Of a DNA stretch of 64,000 bases, positions 8,985 to 18,227 are shown one piece after another (positions within the stretch are counted from its first letter, which is position 1; each line of letters opens with the position of its first letter). The stretch lies in contig CAWCWN010000004.1 of assembly GCA_963799245.1 (NCBI GenBank), forward strand, positions 620,001 through 684,000, given 5' to 3'. The notes beneath the pieces are model-generated. The model was not told where the DNA came from. It ran no database searches and saw only the letters and a program-made list of their open reading frames with translations. This DNA comes from CAWCWN01 sp963799245. GTDB taxonomy: Bacteria > Chloroflexota > Ktedonobacteria > Ktedonobacterales > Ktedonobacteraceae. Made by a program: the position numbers and the translations under genes.

Positions 8985-10598
8985 CTAATAGCTTCCCTTA
9001 TATCCGCCGCTCAATTGCAATGAAGCCGCGCCGCGCCGTATAACTTGCCACACCGGCGTCCTGGCACGCGCATACATTGTTTTGACCGCAGGTGTATGGC
9101 CCGCCAGTAAAATATGTAGCTCATCCACACTCATGTTGGACCCAACCATCAGGCGGGCCAGGGCGAAGGGATTGCTCCTGTCCGAACTCATCCCATGCCT
9201 GACGGCACAGGCCGATGTATAACCAGCTTCTTGCACATGGCGACGAATAGCAGCGGAGTAATAGCCAAACGGATAGGCAAAACTCGTAACGGTGCGCCCG
9301 AGGTGCTGTTCCAATACCTCCTTGCTTTGCACAATTTCCTGGCGTGCCAGGGCCAGAGGAAGGGTATCCAGCTGGGCGTGTGAATGGCTGTGCGCCCCGC
9401 ATTCTATGCCACTCGCGCTAATTTCCAGCAATTGATCCCAGTTGAGCATCGGCCGGGATGTCTCTTCCTCGTGCTGCAGCCAGTAACTCGTGCCATTGAC
9501 ATACGCAGTTGGAACATACAATGTGGCCGGGAAATTGTAGTGGCGCAGCAGCGGCAGAGCATTCGTATAAAAGTCAGCGAAACCGTCGTCGAATGTCAAG
9601 ACGACCGGCCGTTCGGGTAAGTTTGTGCGGGCAGCGACCGCCTGCGCAAACTCCGTCACCGTCATGGGCGTATACGCCTGTTGCTTAAGGTACGCCATAT
9701 GCTCAGCAAAATGGCGTGGGTGAACGGTAAACTGTTTGAAACGCTGGCTAGCCTGTTCAGATATGCTGTGGTACATCAGGATGGGTACATTTGGATGTTC
9801 GCGCTGCTCAAGTCTTGAACGCTCTAACACAATCGTCTTCAGCACGCGCAGGCCATCGCGCAGCGCATTCAGGTTGCTTGTTCCAAAAATACGCGGGCGT
9901 TCAATACTCGGGATCTCGACTATTTTGAGCCCCGCTTTGTGCGCGCGTATATTCATCAGCGTCTCAACCTCGAAGCCATCACAGTCGATGTTTATGCGCT
10001 CAAGACAATATCTCCAGAAGGCATTGTAGCCGTAGCAGAGGTCGCTGTAACGCGTCCCAAAGAGCATATTGACCAGCATGCTCAGGCCATAGTTACCCAG
10101 GCTGCGCAGCGGGGTGATATCAGAACTCCCGCCACCGGCAATAAAGCGCGAGCCTTTCGCGAAATCATTGCCGTCCCTCAGGGCCGCGATAAAGCGTGGT
10201 ATCTCGTTCGGATCGGTTGAGCCGTCGGCATCAATCATGATGATGATGTCACCGCTTGCCGCTGCCAGGCCAATGCGTAGGGCATCGCCCTTGCCATGTC
10301 TTAATTGCCTGATAACACGAATGCTCGGCAATAGTTGTTGCGCCACAGCGATAGTATCATCGCTGGAGTGCCCATCCACCAGAATGGCCTCATCCACGCT
10401 CGGCGGAATATATGGCAACACATAATGGAGATTTTGCGCTTCATTGCGCGCCGGAATAACTACGCTAACACGCGGTTGCTGTCGTCGTTCAGCCACACGC
10501 GCTAGCGGCTCCTTTACCACAAGCAGCGAGGCGAATACTTCGTCAGGGGAGGCATTGCGAGCAGGATTTTTTGACTTACTACCATCATTACTTACCAC
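8985..10598 (-). CDS. fusion of GT2 glycosyltransferase and polysaccharide deacetylase (NodB domain)
   Basis: 537 aa, GTG start with GGAG upstream. Residues about 40-260 form a dolichyl-phosphate-mannose-synthase-like GT2 domain: VSVVIPARNEA, LVDGHSSDDT, and the metal-binding DADGS. Residues about 270-500 form a NodB-type carbohydrate esterase 4 domain: ILMYHSI, VVLTFDDGFAD (catalytic and metal Asp), ECGAHSHSHAQL (metal His pair) and FAYPFGYY. The likely job is to add a sugar to a lipid carrier or chain and deacetylate N-acetylated residues of the product. It heads a minus-strand operon with the next three genes, with gaps of about 47 nt or less and one ATGA overlap. No signal peptide is seen at the N-terminus. 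It could act on two separate substrates. Confidence 0.85.
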   Translation of the reverse strand: MVSNDGSKSKNPARNASPDEVFASLLVVKEPLARVAERRQQPRVSVVIPARNEAQNLHYVLPYIPPSVDEAILVDGHSSDDTIAVAQQLLPSIRVIRQLRHGKGDALRIGLAAASGDIIIMIDADGSTDPNEIPRFIAALRDGNDFAKGSRFIAGGGSSDITPLRSLGNYGLSMLVNMLFGTRYSDLCYGYNAFWRYCLERINIDCDGFEVETLMNIRAHKAGLKIVEIPSIERPRIFGTSNLNALRDGLRVLKTIVLERSRLEQREHPNVPILMYHSISEQASQRFKQFTVHPRHFAEHMAYLKQQAYTPMTVTEFAQAVAARTNLPERPVVLTFDDGFADFYTNALPLLRHYNFPATLYVPTAYVNGTSYWLQHEEETSRPMLNWDQLLEISASGIECGAHSHSHAQLDTLPLALARQEIVQSKEVLEQHLGRTVTSFAYPFGYYSAAIRRHVQEAGYTSACAVRHGMSSDRSNPFALARLMVGSNMSVDELHILLAGHTPAVKTMYARARTPVWQVIRRGAASLQLSGGYKGSY

Positions 10599-10988
10599 CA
10601 GTATCTCCTGTCCCTAGAGTTGAAATATATAGCATACGGTTAATTAGTGAAGCAAGCGTCCAGTGCTCCATAAATTCATAGCAGCCAGGTCAGACAATAA
10701 AGGATTGTACATACGAAGAGCTATTATAAAACGGAGCAATTCTATTGCCGCTTTTCCTGTCTGAGTGCTCCACAGTGGAAGTATTGGCAAAGTTAGTAAA
10801 TCGTCCGTACTCCACGATTTTAGTTTATATGAGTCGCCAATAGATGGCTGCGTATGTTAAGGGCCTGGTAAACTCTTGGCGCTTTTGCGCCAAGAGGGGC
10901 ACGGCGTGTTTCAAGAAATATTCTATTGTCAGAATGACATGTGTCATGATATGCTATTTTTGTTAATTGTTTGTTTGAAGGAGAACAT
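10599..10988. other. divergent regulatory region between the glycan operon and the amidohydrolase gene
   Basis: 390 bp without a gene. It holds a perfect 10-bp hairpin with a TTTT loop (10873-10896), a promoter for the plus-strand gene (see next entry), and AT-rich sequence before the GT2 fusion gene in which I found no convincing -35/-10 pair. No tRNA or riboswitch consensus was seen. Confidence 0.5.
10926..10955 (+). promoter_or_regulatory. promoter with embedded inverted repeat, amidohydrolase gene
   Basis: TTGTCA and TATGCT are spaced 18 nt apart. The spacer holds ATGACATGTGTCAT (6-bp arms, 2-nt centre), a plausible dimeric repressor operator. The start codon follows 34 nt after the -10. 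The upstream hairpin at 10873-10896 may be a second element. Confidence 0.45.
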
Positions 10989-12122
10989 ATGCTCGATTTA
11001 ACCAGTATTCCGGTCGTGGATAACCACTGCCATCCTGTTCTGCTCAATCAACATATGGATATTTTGCGCTTTCGCGGCTACTTCAGCGAAGCCAGCGATC
11101 CCAGCTTTGCCGAGCTGCACGTCCCCAATACCGTCTACTATCTCTGGTTATTGCGGCAGATGGCAACGTTCTTCGACTGCGCCAACAATGAGAAAGACGT
11201 GCTGGCAGCGCGCAGCAGGCTTGACGCAGATACCCTCATCGAGCATCTTTACCACGCGGCCAACATCGATACTCTGGTACTCGACCCTGGCTTTCCCCCT
11301 GGCGCAGATTGCTACTCACCTGAGCGCATGGGACAACTGGGACATTGCCGTACGGCCAGGATGTTGCGCCTGGAAACACTGATGCAGGAACTCATCCAGG
11401 AGCACGACAACTTTGATGATGTGATCACGCTCTTCACGGCGCGCGTCGACCATGCCCAGGAGGAGGGATTCAGCGCATGCAAAAGTATTGTTGCCTACCG
11501 CACCGGCCTGCAGATCACAGAGTGGGACAAAGACGCTGCCGCGACAGCTTTTGGCGAGGCCCGCAGCGAGGCCAGAGCCCGAGGCAGCCTGCGCATCGCC
11601 CACAAACCTCTCATCGACTTTCTCCTGCATATCGCCTTTAAAGCGGCCGCCGCACAACAACTCCCCCTGCAGTTTCATACCGGTTATGGCGATAGCGATA
11701 CCGATATGCGGCTGGGTAATCCGCTGCAGTTACGGGAGGTACTGGAGCATACAGACTACCACCAGATGCCGATCGTACTGCTGCATGAAAGCTACCCCTA
11801 TTGTCAGCTAGGTGCGTACCTGGCAGCTGTGTATCCGCATGTCTATTTTGATCTCTCGTACATGATTCCTTTTATTGATAGGTTAGAGATGCTGGCCTTT
11901 ACTCGCCAGGCCATCAGCGTGGCCCCTGCCAGCAAGCTCATGTACAGTAGCGACGGCGTTCACCTTCCCGAAATGCATTGGGCCGCAGCGCTGCGCGGGC
12001 GCAGTGTGATTGGACAGGTGCTTGATGAGATGATTGACGCCGGCGAAATCGACGAGGACCAGGCCTATGACATCGCGCAGCAGATTTTACACGACACAGC
12101 TTATACCGTCTACAAACTCTAG
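10989..12122 (+). CDS. amidohydrolase family 2 (FluG/nodulin N-terminal-like metal hydrolase)
   Basis: 377 aa from the ATG at 10989, which has GAAGGAG 6 nt upstream; an earlier ATG at 10971 has none. TIM-barrel amidohydrolase marks are VVDNHCHP at residues 9-16 (metal HxH), a conserved Lys in FSACKSIVAYR, LPLQFHTGYGDSD with a metal His, VLLHESYPY and a C-terminal SSDGVHLPE supplying the metal Asp. HTGYGD and SSDG resemble the amidohydrolase half of FluG and related plant nodulin proteins. The substrate is unknown. It is followed by a Nudix gene 34 nt away, so an operon is likely. Confidence 0.8.
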   Translation: MLDLTSIPVVDNHCHPVLLNQHMDILRFRGYFSEASDPSFAELHVPNTVYYLWLLRQMATFFDCANNEKDVLAARSRLDADTLIEHLYHAANIDTLVLDPGFPPGADCYSPERMGQLGHCRTARMLRLETLMQELIQEHDNFDDVITLFTARVDHAQEEGFSACKSIVAYRTGLQITEWDKDAAATAFGEARSEARARGSLRIAHKPLIDFLLHIAFKAAAAQQLPLQFHTGYGDSDTDMRLGNPLQLREVLEHTDYHQMPIVLLHESYPYCQLGAYLAAVYPHVYFDLSYMIPFIDRLEMLAFTRQAISVAPASKLMYSSDGVHLPEMHWAAALRGRSVIGQVLDEMIDAGEIDEDQAYDIAQQILHDTAYTVYKL

Positions 12123-12155
12123 TAATCGTACACACTGAAAGTTGAGCAGAAGAGC

Positions 12156-12635
12156 GTGGAGAAATCGCCCATTGCACCCATACCGGACCCGGCGACAGGG
12201 AGCGCGCGTTTTCGCGTGGCTGTCTCAGCAATTATCTTCGAGCAGGGAAGGGTCCTGCTGGCGCAGCGGCGCGATATCGACTGGTGGAACTTACCGGGCG
12301 GGGGCATGGAGCTCGGGGAGACGGTTGACGAGGCCGTTGTACGTGAGGTCCTTGAAGAGACAGGCCTGAAGGTCGAGATTGTGCGCCTGGTGGGAGTCTA
12401 TTCTAAGCCGCAGAAAACGGAGCTCGTGCTTGCTTTTAGCTGTATGGTGACGGGGGGAACAGCCCACGAGACGGAAGAAACGCGTGCTTGCCGCTATTTT
12501 GCGCCGCGAGACCTCCCCTCCAACACCCTCCCCAAACACCGCCAGCGCATCGAAGATGCCCTGCTCAACCAGCCAGAGGCGATCCTGCGCGCCCAGCTGA
12601 CCAGCAGCGCGCGGGATCAGGGCCTCGCTACGTGA
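12156..12635 (+). CDS. Nudix hydrolase
   Basis: 159 aa, GTG start. The Nudix box GGGMELGETVDEAVVREVLE continues into ETGL (about residues 49-71) and keeps the G-x5-E-x7-REUxEExGU pattern, including the metal-binding glutamates. Nudix enzymes hydrolyse nucleoside diphosphates linked to another moiety; the short form with no extra domain resembles ADP-ribose pyrophosphatase or MutT-type housecleaning enzymes. The substrate cannot be told from sequence. It is co-directional with the amidohydrolase and convergent with the GH42 gene. Confidence 0.85.
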   Translation: MEKSPIAPIPDPATGSARFRVAVSAIIFEQGRVLLAQRRDIDWWNLPGGGMELGETVDEAVVREVLEETGLKVEIVRLVGVYSKPQKTELVLAFSCMVTGGTAHETEETRACRYFAPRDLPSNTLPKHRQRIEDALLNQPEAILRAQLTSSARDQGLAT

Positions 12636-12653
12636 TGGCAACCAGCACGCGCG

Positions 12654-14669
12654 CTACTGGCCTAATAATACCACAACATCCCCGCCAGCGACGGCCACAG
12701 TATCCTTTACCTCTTCGCCTGTGAGCAGCGCAGTAAATGTTCCCACCGCTAGGGCTACCCTGGCGTTCCCCTCGCCATGGTTGAGCAAGAAGTAGACGCT
12801 GCGGCCGTCATTGCGCGTTCGCCGCGTAACTTCAACAGCGGCGGGGGCCTCCAGGAGCGCGGGAACCCCTGCCTGCTGGCAGAGTAAGCGCGCCAGTCCA
12901 TCCAACAATTCAGCGCTGACCTGCGTCGCCAGATAATAAGCCTGGCCCTTGCCAAATTGATGCACGGTCAGGGCGGGTCCGCCCGCGTAGTAGTCGCTGG
13001 CGAAGGTGGCCAGGGCCCGGGCGCCTTCCAGGTGTAGCATTTCTCCCCAGAGCGTGCAGGGGTAGGTCCCCTGGAGGGGGCCCTGCGCTATGACCACCTC
13101 ATTAGTCATCTCCTCCGTCCAGGGGTCGAACTCCTCGACGTGTATCCCAAGTAGCCTGCGCAGTTCGGCGGGATAGCCGCCCGCTACAACGTGATCGTTC
13201 TCGTCTACGATGCCGCTGAAGAAGGTCGTCAAAAGCAGGCCGCCTTGCTCAACATAGTTTTCAAGCTTGTGGGCCAGGCCTGGACGCAGCATATGCAGAA
13301 GCGGGGCAATGACTACACGATACTTGCCCAGGCGGCTTTCGGGATTAACAAAATCAATCGGGCGATTCAGAGTATGCAAAGCCCGATAATAGCAGGCGAG
13401 CTGCTCCCAGTAATGTAAGCGATCGCTCGGACCCGGCAAATACTCGACCGCCCACCAGTTATGCCAGTCCATCATGATGGCCAGCTGGGCGGAGATACGC
13501 GAGCCGCTGACCTGCGGCGAAAGCGCTTTGAGTTCCGCGCCAATCCGCGCAGCCTGCTGGAAGATACGCGTATGCTCACCGCCTGCATGCGATACGATCG
13601 CGCTGTGGAATTTCTCGGCCCCCGCCCTGGACTGGCGCCATTGAAAGTACATGACACCATCGGCCCCGTGGGCGATCGCCTGCATGCTTTGCATGCGAAT
13701 ATTCCCCGGCCGCTTGTGCGGGTTTTGAACCATCCAGTTTAGCTGGCTCGGCGTCTGCTCCATAACAAGATACGGCTGTCCCTCTTTGAGGGAACGCATG
13801 AGATCCTGGATCAGCGCTGTCTCCCAGGGAGGCGTCGTCCTGGCGGGATAATTATCGAAAGAGATGATATCGAGGTGAGGTGCCCAGGCAAAATAGTCCG
13901 CTGGCTTAAAGGCAACCATCAAGTTGGTCGTCAGAGGAACATCCGGCGTAACCTGGCGTAAAATGTCGGCCTCATTCAGGTAACAGGCAAGCAGGGAATC
14001 CGACATAAAGCGTTGATAATCAAGGCTCTGACCGGGATTGTTCTGCGCGGGAGATAAACGCGGCGGCAGGATGTCCTGCCAGTTAAAGTAGCGCTGGCTC
14101 CAGAAATCTGTGCCCCAGGCGTCGTTCAAAGCCGAAAGCTCGCCATAGCGCTCCTCCAGCCAGCTACGAAAAGCCGCAGCGCAGCGATCGCAGTAGCAAC
14201 GAGACAGATGATCGCCGATCTCATTATTCACATGCCAGAGCGCCAGAGCCGGATGCCCGCTATAGCGCTCAGCCAGCCGGCGTACCAGCTCAGCGCCTTC
14301 ACGACGATAATCCAGGCTATTGGGGCAGTAATGCTGGCGCGAGCCATGGCTAAAGCGTTTGCCATCGCGCGTCACGGGCAACATGGAGGGATAGAGCCTG
14401 CTCATCCAGGTCGGAGGGGTAGCCGTCGCCGTGGCAAGGTCGGCCGCGATAGCGTGTTCCGCCAGCATGTCCATGATACGGTCTAACTGTTCAAAATGGT
14501 AGACGTGCTGTTGTGGTTCCAGGAAGGCCCACGAAAATATATTGACTGAAACCATATTGACGCCGGCCAGCTGCATCAGGCGCATATCATCCTGCCACAC
14601 TGTCTCTGGCCATTGCTCCGGGTTATAGTCGGCCCCATAAAGCACGTGCGTGGGGAAAGGTTGCGGCAT
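12654..14669 (-). CDS. beta-galactosidase, glycoside hydrolase family 42
   Basis: 671 aa, the usual GH42 length. The N-terminal GADYNPEQWP is the family opening. The acid/base Glu is in WHVNNEIGD (Glu150) and the nucleophile in LVMEQTPS (Glu304). Cys115, Cys158, Cys160 and Cys163 match the structural zinc site of many GH42 enzymes. A trimerisation-type domain (about 390-600) and a small beta domain follow. No signal peptide is present, so it acts in the cytosol on imported beta-galactosides. With galT upstream in the window it fits galactose use, though the two are 12 kb apart. Confidence 0.9.
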   Translation of the reverse strand: MPQPFPTHVLYGADYNPEQWPETVWQDDMRLMQLAGVNMVSVNIFSWAFLEPQQHVYHFEQLDRIMDMLAEHAIAADLATATATPPTWMSRLYPSMLPVTRDGKRFSHGSRQHYCPNSLDYRREGAELVRRLAERYSGHPALALWHVNNEIGDHLSRCYCDRCAAAFRSWLEERYGELSALNDAWGTDFWSQRYFNWQDILPPRLSPAQNNPGQSLDYQRFMSDSLLACYLNEADILRQVTPDVPLTTNLMVAFKPADYFAWAPHLDIISFDNYPARTTPPWETALIQDLMRSLKEGQPYLVMEQTPSQLNWMVQNPHKRPGNIRMQSMQAIAHGADGVMYFQWRQSRAGAEKFHSAIVSHAGGEHTRIFQQAARIGAELKALSPQVSGSRISAQLAIMMDWHNWWAVEYLPGPSDRLHYWEQLACYYRALHTLNRPIDFVNPESRLGKYRVVIAPLLHMLRPGLAHKLENYVEQGGLLLTTFFSGIVDENDHVVAGGYPAELRRLLGIHVEEFDPWTEEMTNEVVIAQGPLQGTYPCTLWGEMLHLEGARALATFASDYYAGGPALTVHQFGKGQAYYLATQVSAELLDGLARLLCQQAGVPALLEAPAAVEVTRRTRNDGRSVYFLLNHGEGNARVALAVGTFTALLTGEEVKDTVAVAGGDVVVLLGQ

Positions 14670-14712
14670 GTAAGGTCTCCTTGCGTTGATCTATTTTGAC
14701 AACCCGGACCCA

Positions 14713-15633
14713 TCAAGCGCTGCTCCCGCTCCCGGCGGAAGTCAGGTCGCCCAGGGCATGGTGCATAGCCTGCTCGACCTCGGCGGTGAGACGTGCATGC
14801 AGTTGAGCCACGCGGACCTCATCCCACCAGCCGCGCTCCTGCAAGTAAGCCTGGCAGCAGTATAAGGGATCACGGCAGCAATCTTCCGCGCTTGAGTCCG
14901 CTGCGGCCTGCATGCGGTACACGCTCATTGCTAAGAGGACGGGGCCCTGGCCAGCACGGGCATGCTGCATGGCGGCCCGCATAGCCGTATGCACGGCCAC
15001 GACATCGCATCCATCGACATACATGTGCTCTAAGTGAGCGGGCAGGGATTGTAGGGGTGACGCTGGCTCATCTTGCTCACACACAATCACAAGTGGTAAG
15101 CGATGGAGTGCGGCAAATGAGATGCCTTCGAGAAAATCCGCCTTGGCCGTGGCCCCATCCCCACAGTATGCGATGGTGACGGCGGCGGCTTTGCGCAGCT
15201 TCGCGGCAAAAGCGATACCCGCTGCGTGCAGGATATGCGTGGCCACAGGCGTAGAGCCTGTCACCATATTATGCTTATGATAGCCCCAGTGAGGCAGCTC
15301 TTCGTGAGCGCTTCCTATGCGCTCCTGTTCGCTTTCGCTGCTGCCCCTGTTGTAGGCCTGGATGTAGGCCCGCAATACCTCTTCAGGCGTCATGCCTATA
15401 GTCAACACGACCCCCAGGTCGCGATAATATGGTAAGGTGAAATCCTTTCCCACTTCTATGCAGGCCGCACTCCCCACCTGAGCCGCTTCATACCCCCGGC
15501 ACGACGCCACAAACTCCCGGCAGGCGCGGGCGCAGAGGCGCTGGACGCACTCATCCACTAGGCGCGTCAAAAGCATACGGGCATAGAGATCTTGCATAAA
15601 CGTAGCGGAAAGAACAGGAGCGTTTATCTCCAC
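14713..15633 (-). CDS. 2-oxoacid dehydrogenase E1 alpha-like, thiamine diphosphate dependent
   Basis: 306 aa, somewhat short for E1 alpha. The domain covers YARMLLTRLVDE, TLPYYRDLGVVLTIGM, GSTPVATHILHAAGIAFAAK and the thiamine motif opening YCGDGATAKADFLEG (about residues 155-170). The motif normally closes with ENN; here it reads VCEQDE, so the Mg-binding Asn is replaced, probably by Asp. A phosphorylation-loop-like stretch is absent. The next gene upstream, transcribed divergently, is a full alpha-beta E1. No E2 or E3 gene is nearby. It may be a specialised E1 alpha, a decarboxylase-like paralogue or a regulatory pseudoenzyme. Confidence 0.7.
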   Translation of the reverse strand: MEINAPVLSATFMQDLYARMLLTRLVDECVQRLCARACREFVASCRGYEAAQVGSAACIEVGKDFTLPYYRDLGVVLTIGMTPEEVLRAYIQAYNRGSSESEQERIGSAHEELPHWGYHKHNMVTGSTPVATHILHAAGIAFAAKLRKAAAVTIAYCGDGATAKADFLEGISFAALHRLPLVIVCEQDEPASPLQSLPAHLEHMYVDGCDVVAVHTAMRAAMQHARAGQGPVLLAMSVYRMQAAADSSAEDCCRDPLYCCQAYLQERGWWDEVRVAQLHARLTAEVEQAMHHALGDLTSAGSGSSA

Positions 15634-15863
15634 CTATTTTCCAAAACCTTCCCTTTAAGCGCACTTTTTATCATTATATTTCCTGCTATTATAACTTTTT
15701 GACAGCGGGCTGGGCAATAGGAGGGTACCAGCCGACTATATGTTGACTACGACACATTGCATTTCATAAGCGCCGATTCTATAATGGACTTGCGAAAGCC
15801 TATCAACTCAAACCTGGATGTCAATGTGGACCCGGACGTCAGCAAAGACCTAAGGGAGGCAGG

Positions 15864-17960
15864 ATGACTATCAATACTCGCGAAACTTCCGCAAGCACTA
15901 GAGCAGCGCCGCTGGATGTCCTTGCCCTTTATCGCACTATGGTCATGGCTCGCACGACCAATGACCTGTTGAAAACGCGTAAAACTCAGGGAAAGTTTCC
16001 TTTTTATATCGGATGCGCTGGTCATGAGAGTATGGCCGCCGTCGTGGCGGCACTTGCTACAGATGACTGGCTTGCGTTGTACTACCGCGACCTGGCCGCC
16101 TGGTTACAGCGCACAGGCGACATATATGCTCCCTTGCGCGAAGCATACTCGCGCACTACCGCTCCCATGGGGGCCGGCCGCAACATGCCTTCGCACTATA
16201 GCAGCAAACGCCATCGCATTCTTCCCACGTTTAGCGAGGTGGGAGCGCTGGCGCCATTTGCCGGAGGTGCCGGTTTCTCGCTGCAGCGTCATCACAGCAA
16301 GGAACTTGTCCTCTGCAGTACCGGAGATGGCGGCGCAGCCACAAACGATTTCAACACTCTCTTTCGCCAGGCCGCGGTCCATAAACTGCCGGTCCTGATG
16401 GTCGTCGAGGACAACGGCTGGGCCATTACGGCGGCGTCGAGCATTCAGTGGGCGGGCAGCCTGGTTGAATGGTCCAGAGGCGGTGGCGTCTACGCGCAAG
16501 AGGTTGATGGCACCAACCCCCTGGCGACCTATGAGGCTACAGCTCACCTGGTCGAGCATATTCGCATGGGCCAGGGACCCGCACTGATGCACCTGCGCCT
16601 GGGCCTGCTCGATCCGCATTCCAGCAGTACCGACATCAAGGCCTACCGCAGCAAAGAAGAGATCGAACACACAAGCGCGACCAAGGATCCGCTAAAAAAT
16701 TTCGCCCACTTGCTCATTGAACAGGGCCAGCTCCAGGAAAGCGGCGTCGAACGCATACGCAAGGAGGCGCGCGCGGAACTTGAGCGCGCCGAGGAACAGG
16801 TCTTACGCGAGCCGGAGCCAACGGGAGAACGCGTCATGCAGCACATCGTGGAGCTGCCCCAGTGGCGTGAAAATACGCCTCGCGGGGCCAGACGACAGTC
16901 CACTATGCTGGGTGCAATCAACGAGGCCCTGGTGGAACTGGCAGAACGTGACCCTGGCTTCTTTGTCTATGGCCAGGATGTAGGCAGCCCCAGAGGTGGC
17001 GTCTTCGGCGCCACCGCCTCGCTGGTAAAGAATTTTCCCGGGCAGGCCATCAGCAGCCCGCTCAACGAGCAAGTCATTATCGGCATTGTAGCCGGAGCCG
17101 GCATGCTCGACAGCAAGGCGCGCTGCGCCGAAATACAATTTGTCGATTACCACCAGTCGGCGGCGCAGACTATACGCCTGGCCGCGCGCATCCTCTATCA
17201 AAACTATGCTGACTGGCATGTGCCTCTGTTGATCCGCACCAAATCTGGCAGCGGTGGTGGAGGCCCCATCTCGAGTAGCAGCGCCGGCGGAGGAGCATTC
17301 GGCCATTCGAACAGCGGTGAACAATGGTTTACTTCAATCCCCGGTATGATTACCGTCTGCCCATCCACACCTTTTGATGCCAAGGGCCTGATGCTCGAAG
17401 CTGCGCGCGCGCAATCTCCAGTAACATTTCTCGAGCGCGGCCGCCTCTACCGCTCTGAACCACCCAGAGATAGCCAGGGCAACATCGTTCCCGCCATGAC
17501 CGAGTACTGGAATGTGCCAGATGGTTACTATACGCTCCCACTGGGCAAGGCCCGCCGCCTGCGCCTGGGTGAGGGGCCCAGCAGGCTGGCCATCATCTGC
17601 TGGGGCACAATGGTGCTGGAAGCGTGCAGTGTCGCCGCAGATATCAGCAAGCAGCAGGGCATCTCCATCGAGATTGTTGATCTGCGCACCCTGGCCCCTT
17701 TCGATAGCGAGGCTGTAGCCGCCGCAGTTCATGAGGCGAACCGCGTACTGGTGCTTACGGAAGAGCTGGACTTGACCAGCTTTGGTCGCCATGTCCACTC
17801 ATGGATCGTACAAAACTGCTTCTATGACCTGGACAGCACGCCCTCCTTCATTTCTGCGCTGCCCGCTCCACCCGCGCCATACAATGCGCCAGAAGAAAAG
17901 GCATTTTATCCCACCAACGCAACCATCGAGGAAAAAATCCTGCAGCTGCTGGCCGAGTAA
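15864..17960 (+). CDS. fused 2-oxoacid (branched-chain type) dehydrogenase E1 alpha-beta
   Basis: 698 aa. Residues about 20-330 are E1 alpha: YIGCAGHESMAAV, LYYRDLAAWL and the thiamine motif CSTGDGGAATNDF...VVEDNGWAI, with the N kept. Residues about 350-698 are E1 beta: STMLGAINEALVELAERDPG, VYGQDVGSPRGGVFGAT, SPLNEQVIIGIVAGAGM and the C-terminal transketolase domain (IVDLRTLAPFD). ATG 15864 has AAGGGAGGC upstream. Fused alpha-beta E1 proteins decarboxylate branched-chain or related 2-oxoacids and hand the acyl group to E2 lipoyl. The partner E2/E3 must be elsewhere. It is divergent from the shorter E1 alpha-like gene, sharing a 230-bp promoter region. Confidence 0.88.
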   Translation: MTINTRETSASTRAAPLDVLALYRTMVMARTTNDLLKTRKTQGKFPFYIGCAGHESMAAVVAALATDDWLALYYRDLAAWLQRTGDIYAPLREAYSRTTAPMGAGRNMPSHYSSKRHRILPTFSEVGALAPFAGGAGFSLQRHHSKELVLCSTGDGGAATNDFNTLFRQAAVHKLPVLMVVEDNGWAITAASSIQWAGSLVEWSRGGGVYAQEVDGTNPLATYEATAHLVEHIRMGQGPALMHLRLGLLDPHSSSTDIKAYRSKEEIEHTSATKDPLKNFAHLLIEQGQLQESGVERIRKEARAELERAEEQVLREPEPTGERVMQHIVELPQWRENTPRGARRQSTMLGAINEALVELAERDPGFFVYGQDVGSPRGGVFGATASLVKNFPGQAISSPLNEQVIIGIVAGAGMLDSKARCAEIQFVDYHQSAAQTIRLAARILYQNYADWHVPLLIRTKSGSGGGGPISSSSAGGGAFGHSNSGEQWFTSIPGMITVCPSTPFDAKGLMLEAARAQSPVTFLERGRLYRSEPPRDSQGNIVPAMTEYWNVPDGYYTLPLGKARRLRLGEGPSRLAIICWGTMVLEACSVAADISKQQGISIEIVDLRTLAPFDSEAVAAAVHEANRVLVLTEELDLTSFGRHVHSWIVQNCFYDLDSTPSFISALPAPPAPYNAPEEKAFYPTNATIEEKILQLLAE

Positions 17961-17981
17961 GCCGCCCGGCCAGTGTTTTTT
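17949..17981 (+). terminator. intrinsic terminator after the fused E1 gene
   Basis: CTGGCC (17949-17954) pairs with GGCCAG (17968-17973) and is followed by TG and six T. The 5' arm lies inside the last codons of the E1 gene. The 266-bp gap to the P450 gene that follows shows nothing else recognisable. Confidence 0.6.
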
Positions 17982-18227
17982 GTGTTGCGGTGGCCTGTGG
18001 TCCACACACTCTACCTCGACACAAGCTTTCTCTTCACGCGGCGGCGGACTGCCTTCAAATTTTTGGCGGGAACTGGATCTCAGGCACCTTTCTCAGCTTC
18101 TCCTCGCATCCCCCAATACCCGTTTTTTTCACCTGCTGAGAAGTGTTGTTTTCCTAACTATTTATGTTCTATGATAGGTAATAGCAAGTATTGAACCATG
18201 TAGCATCTGATAAGAGAATGGGAACAC

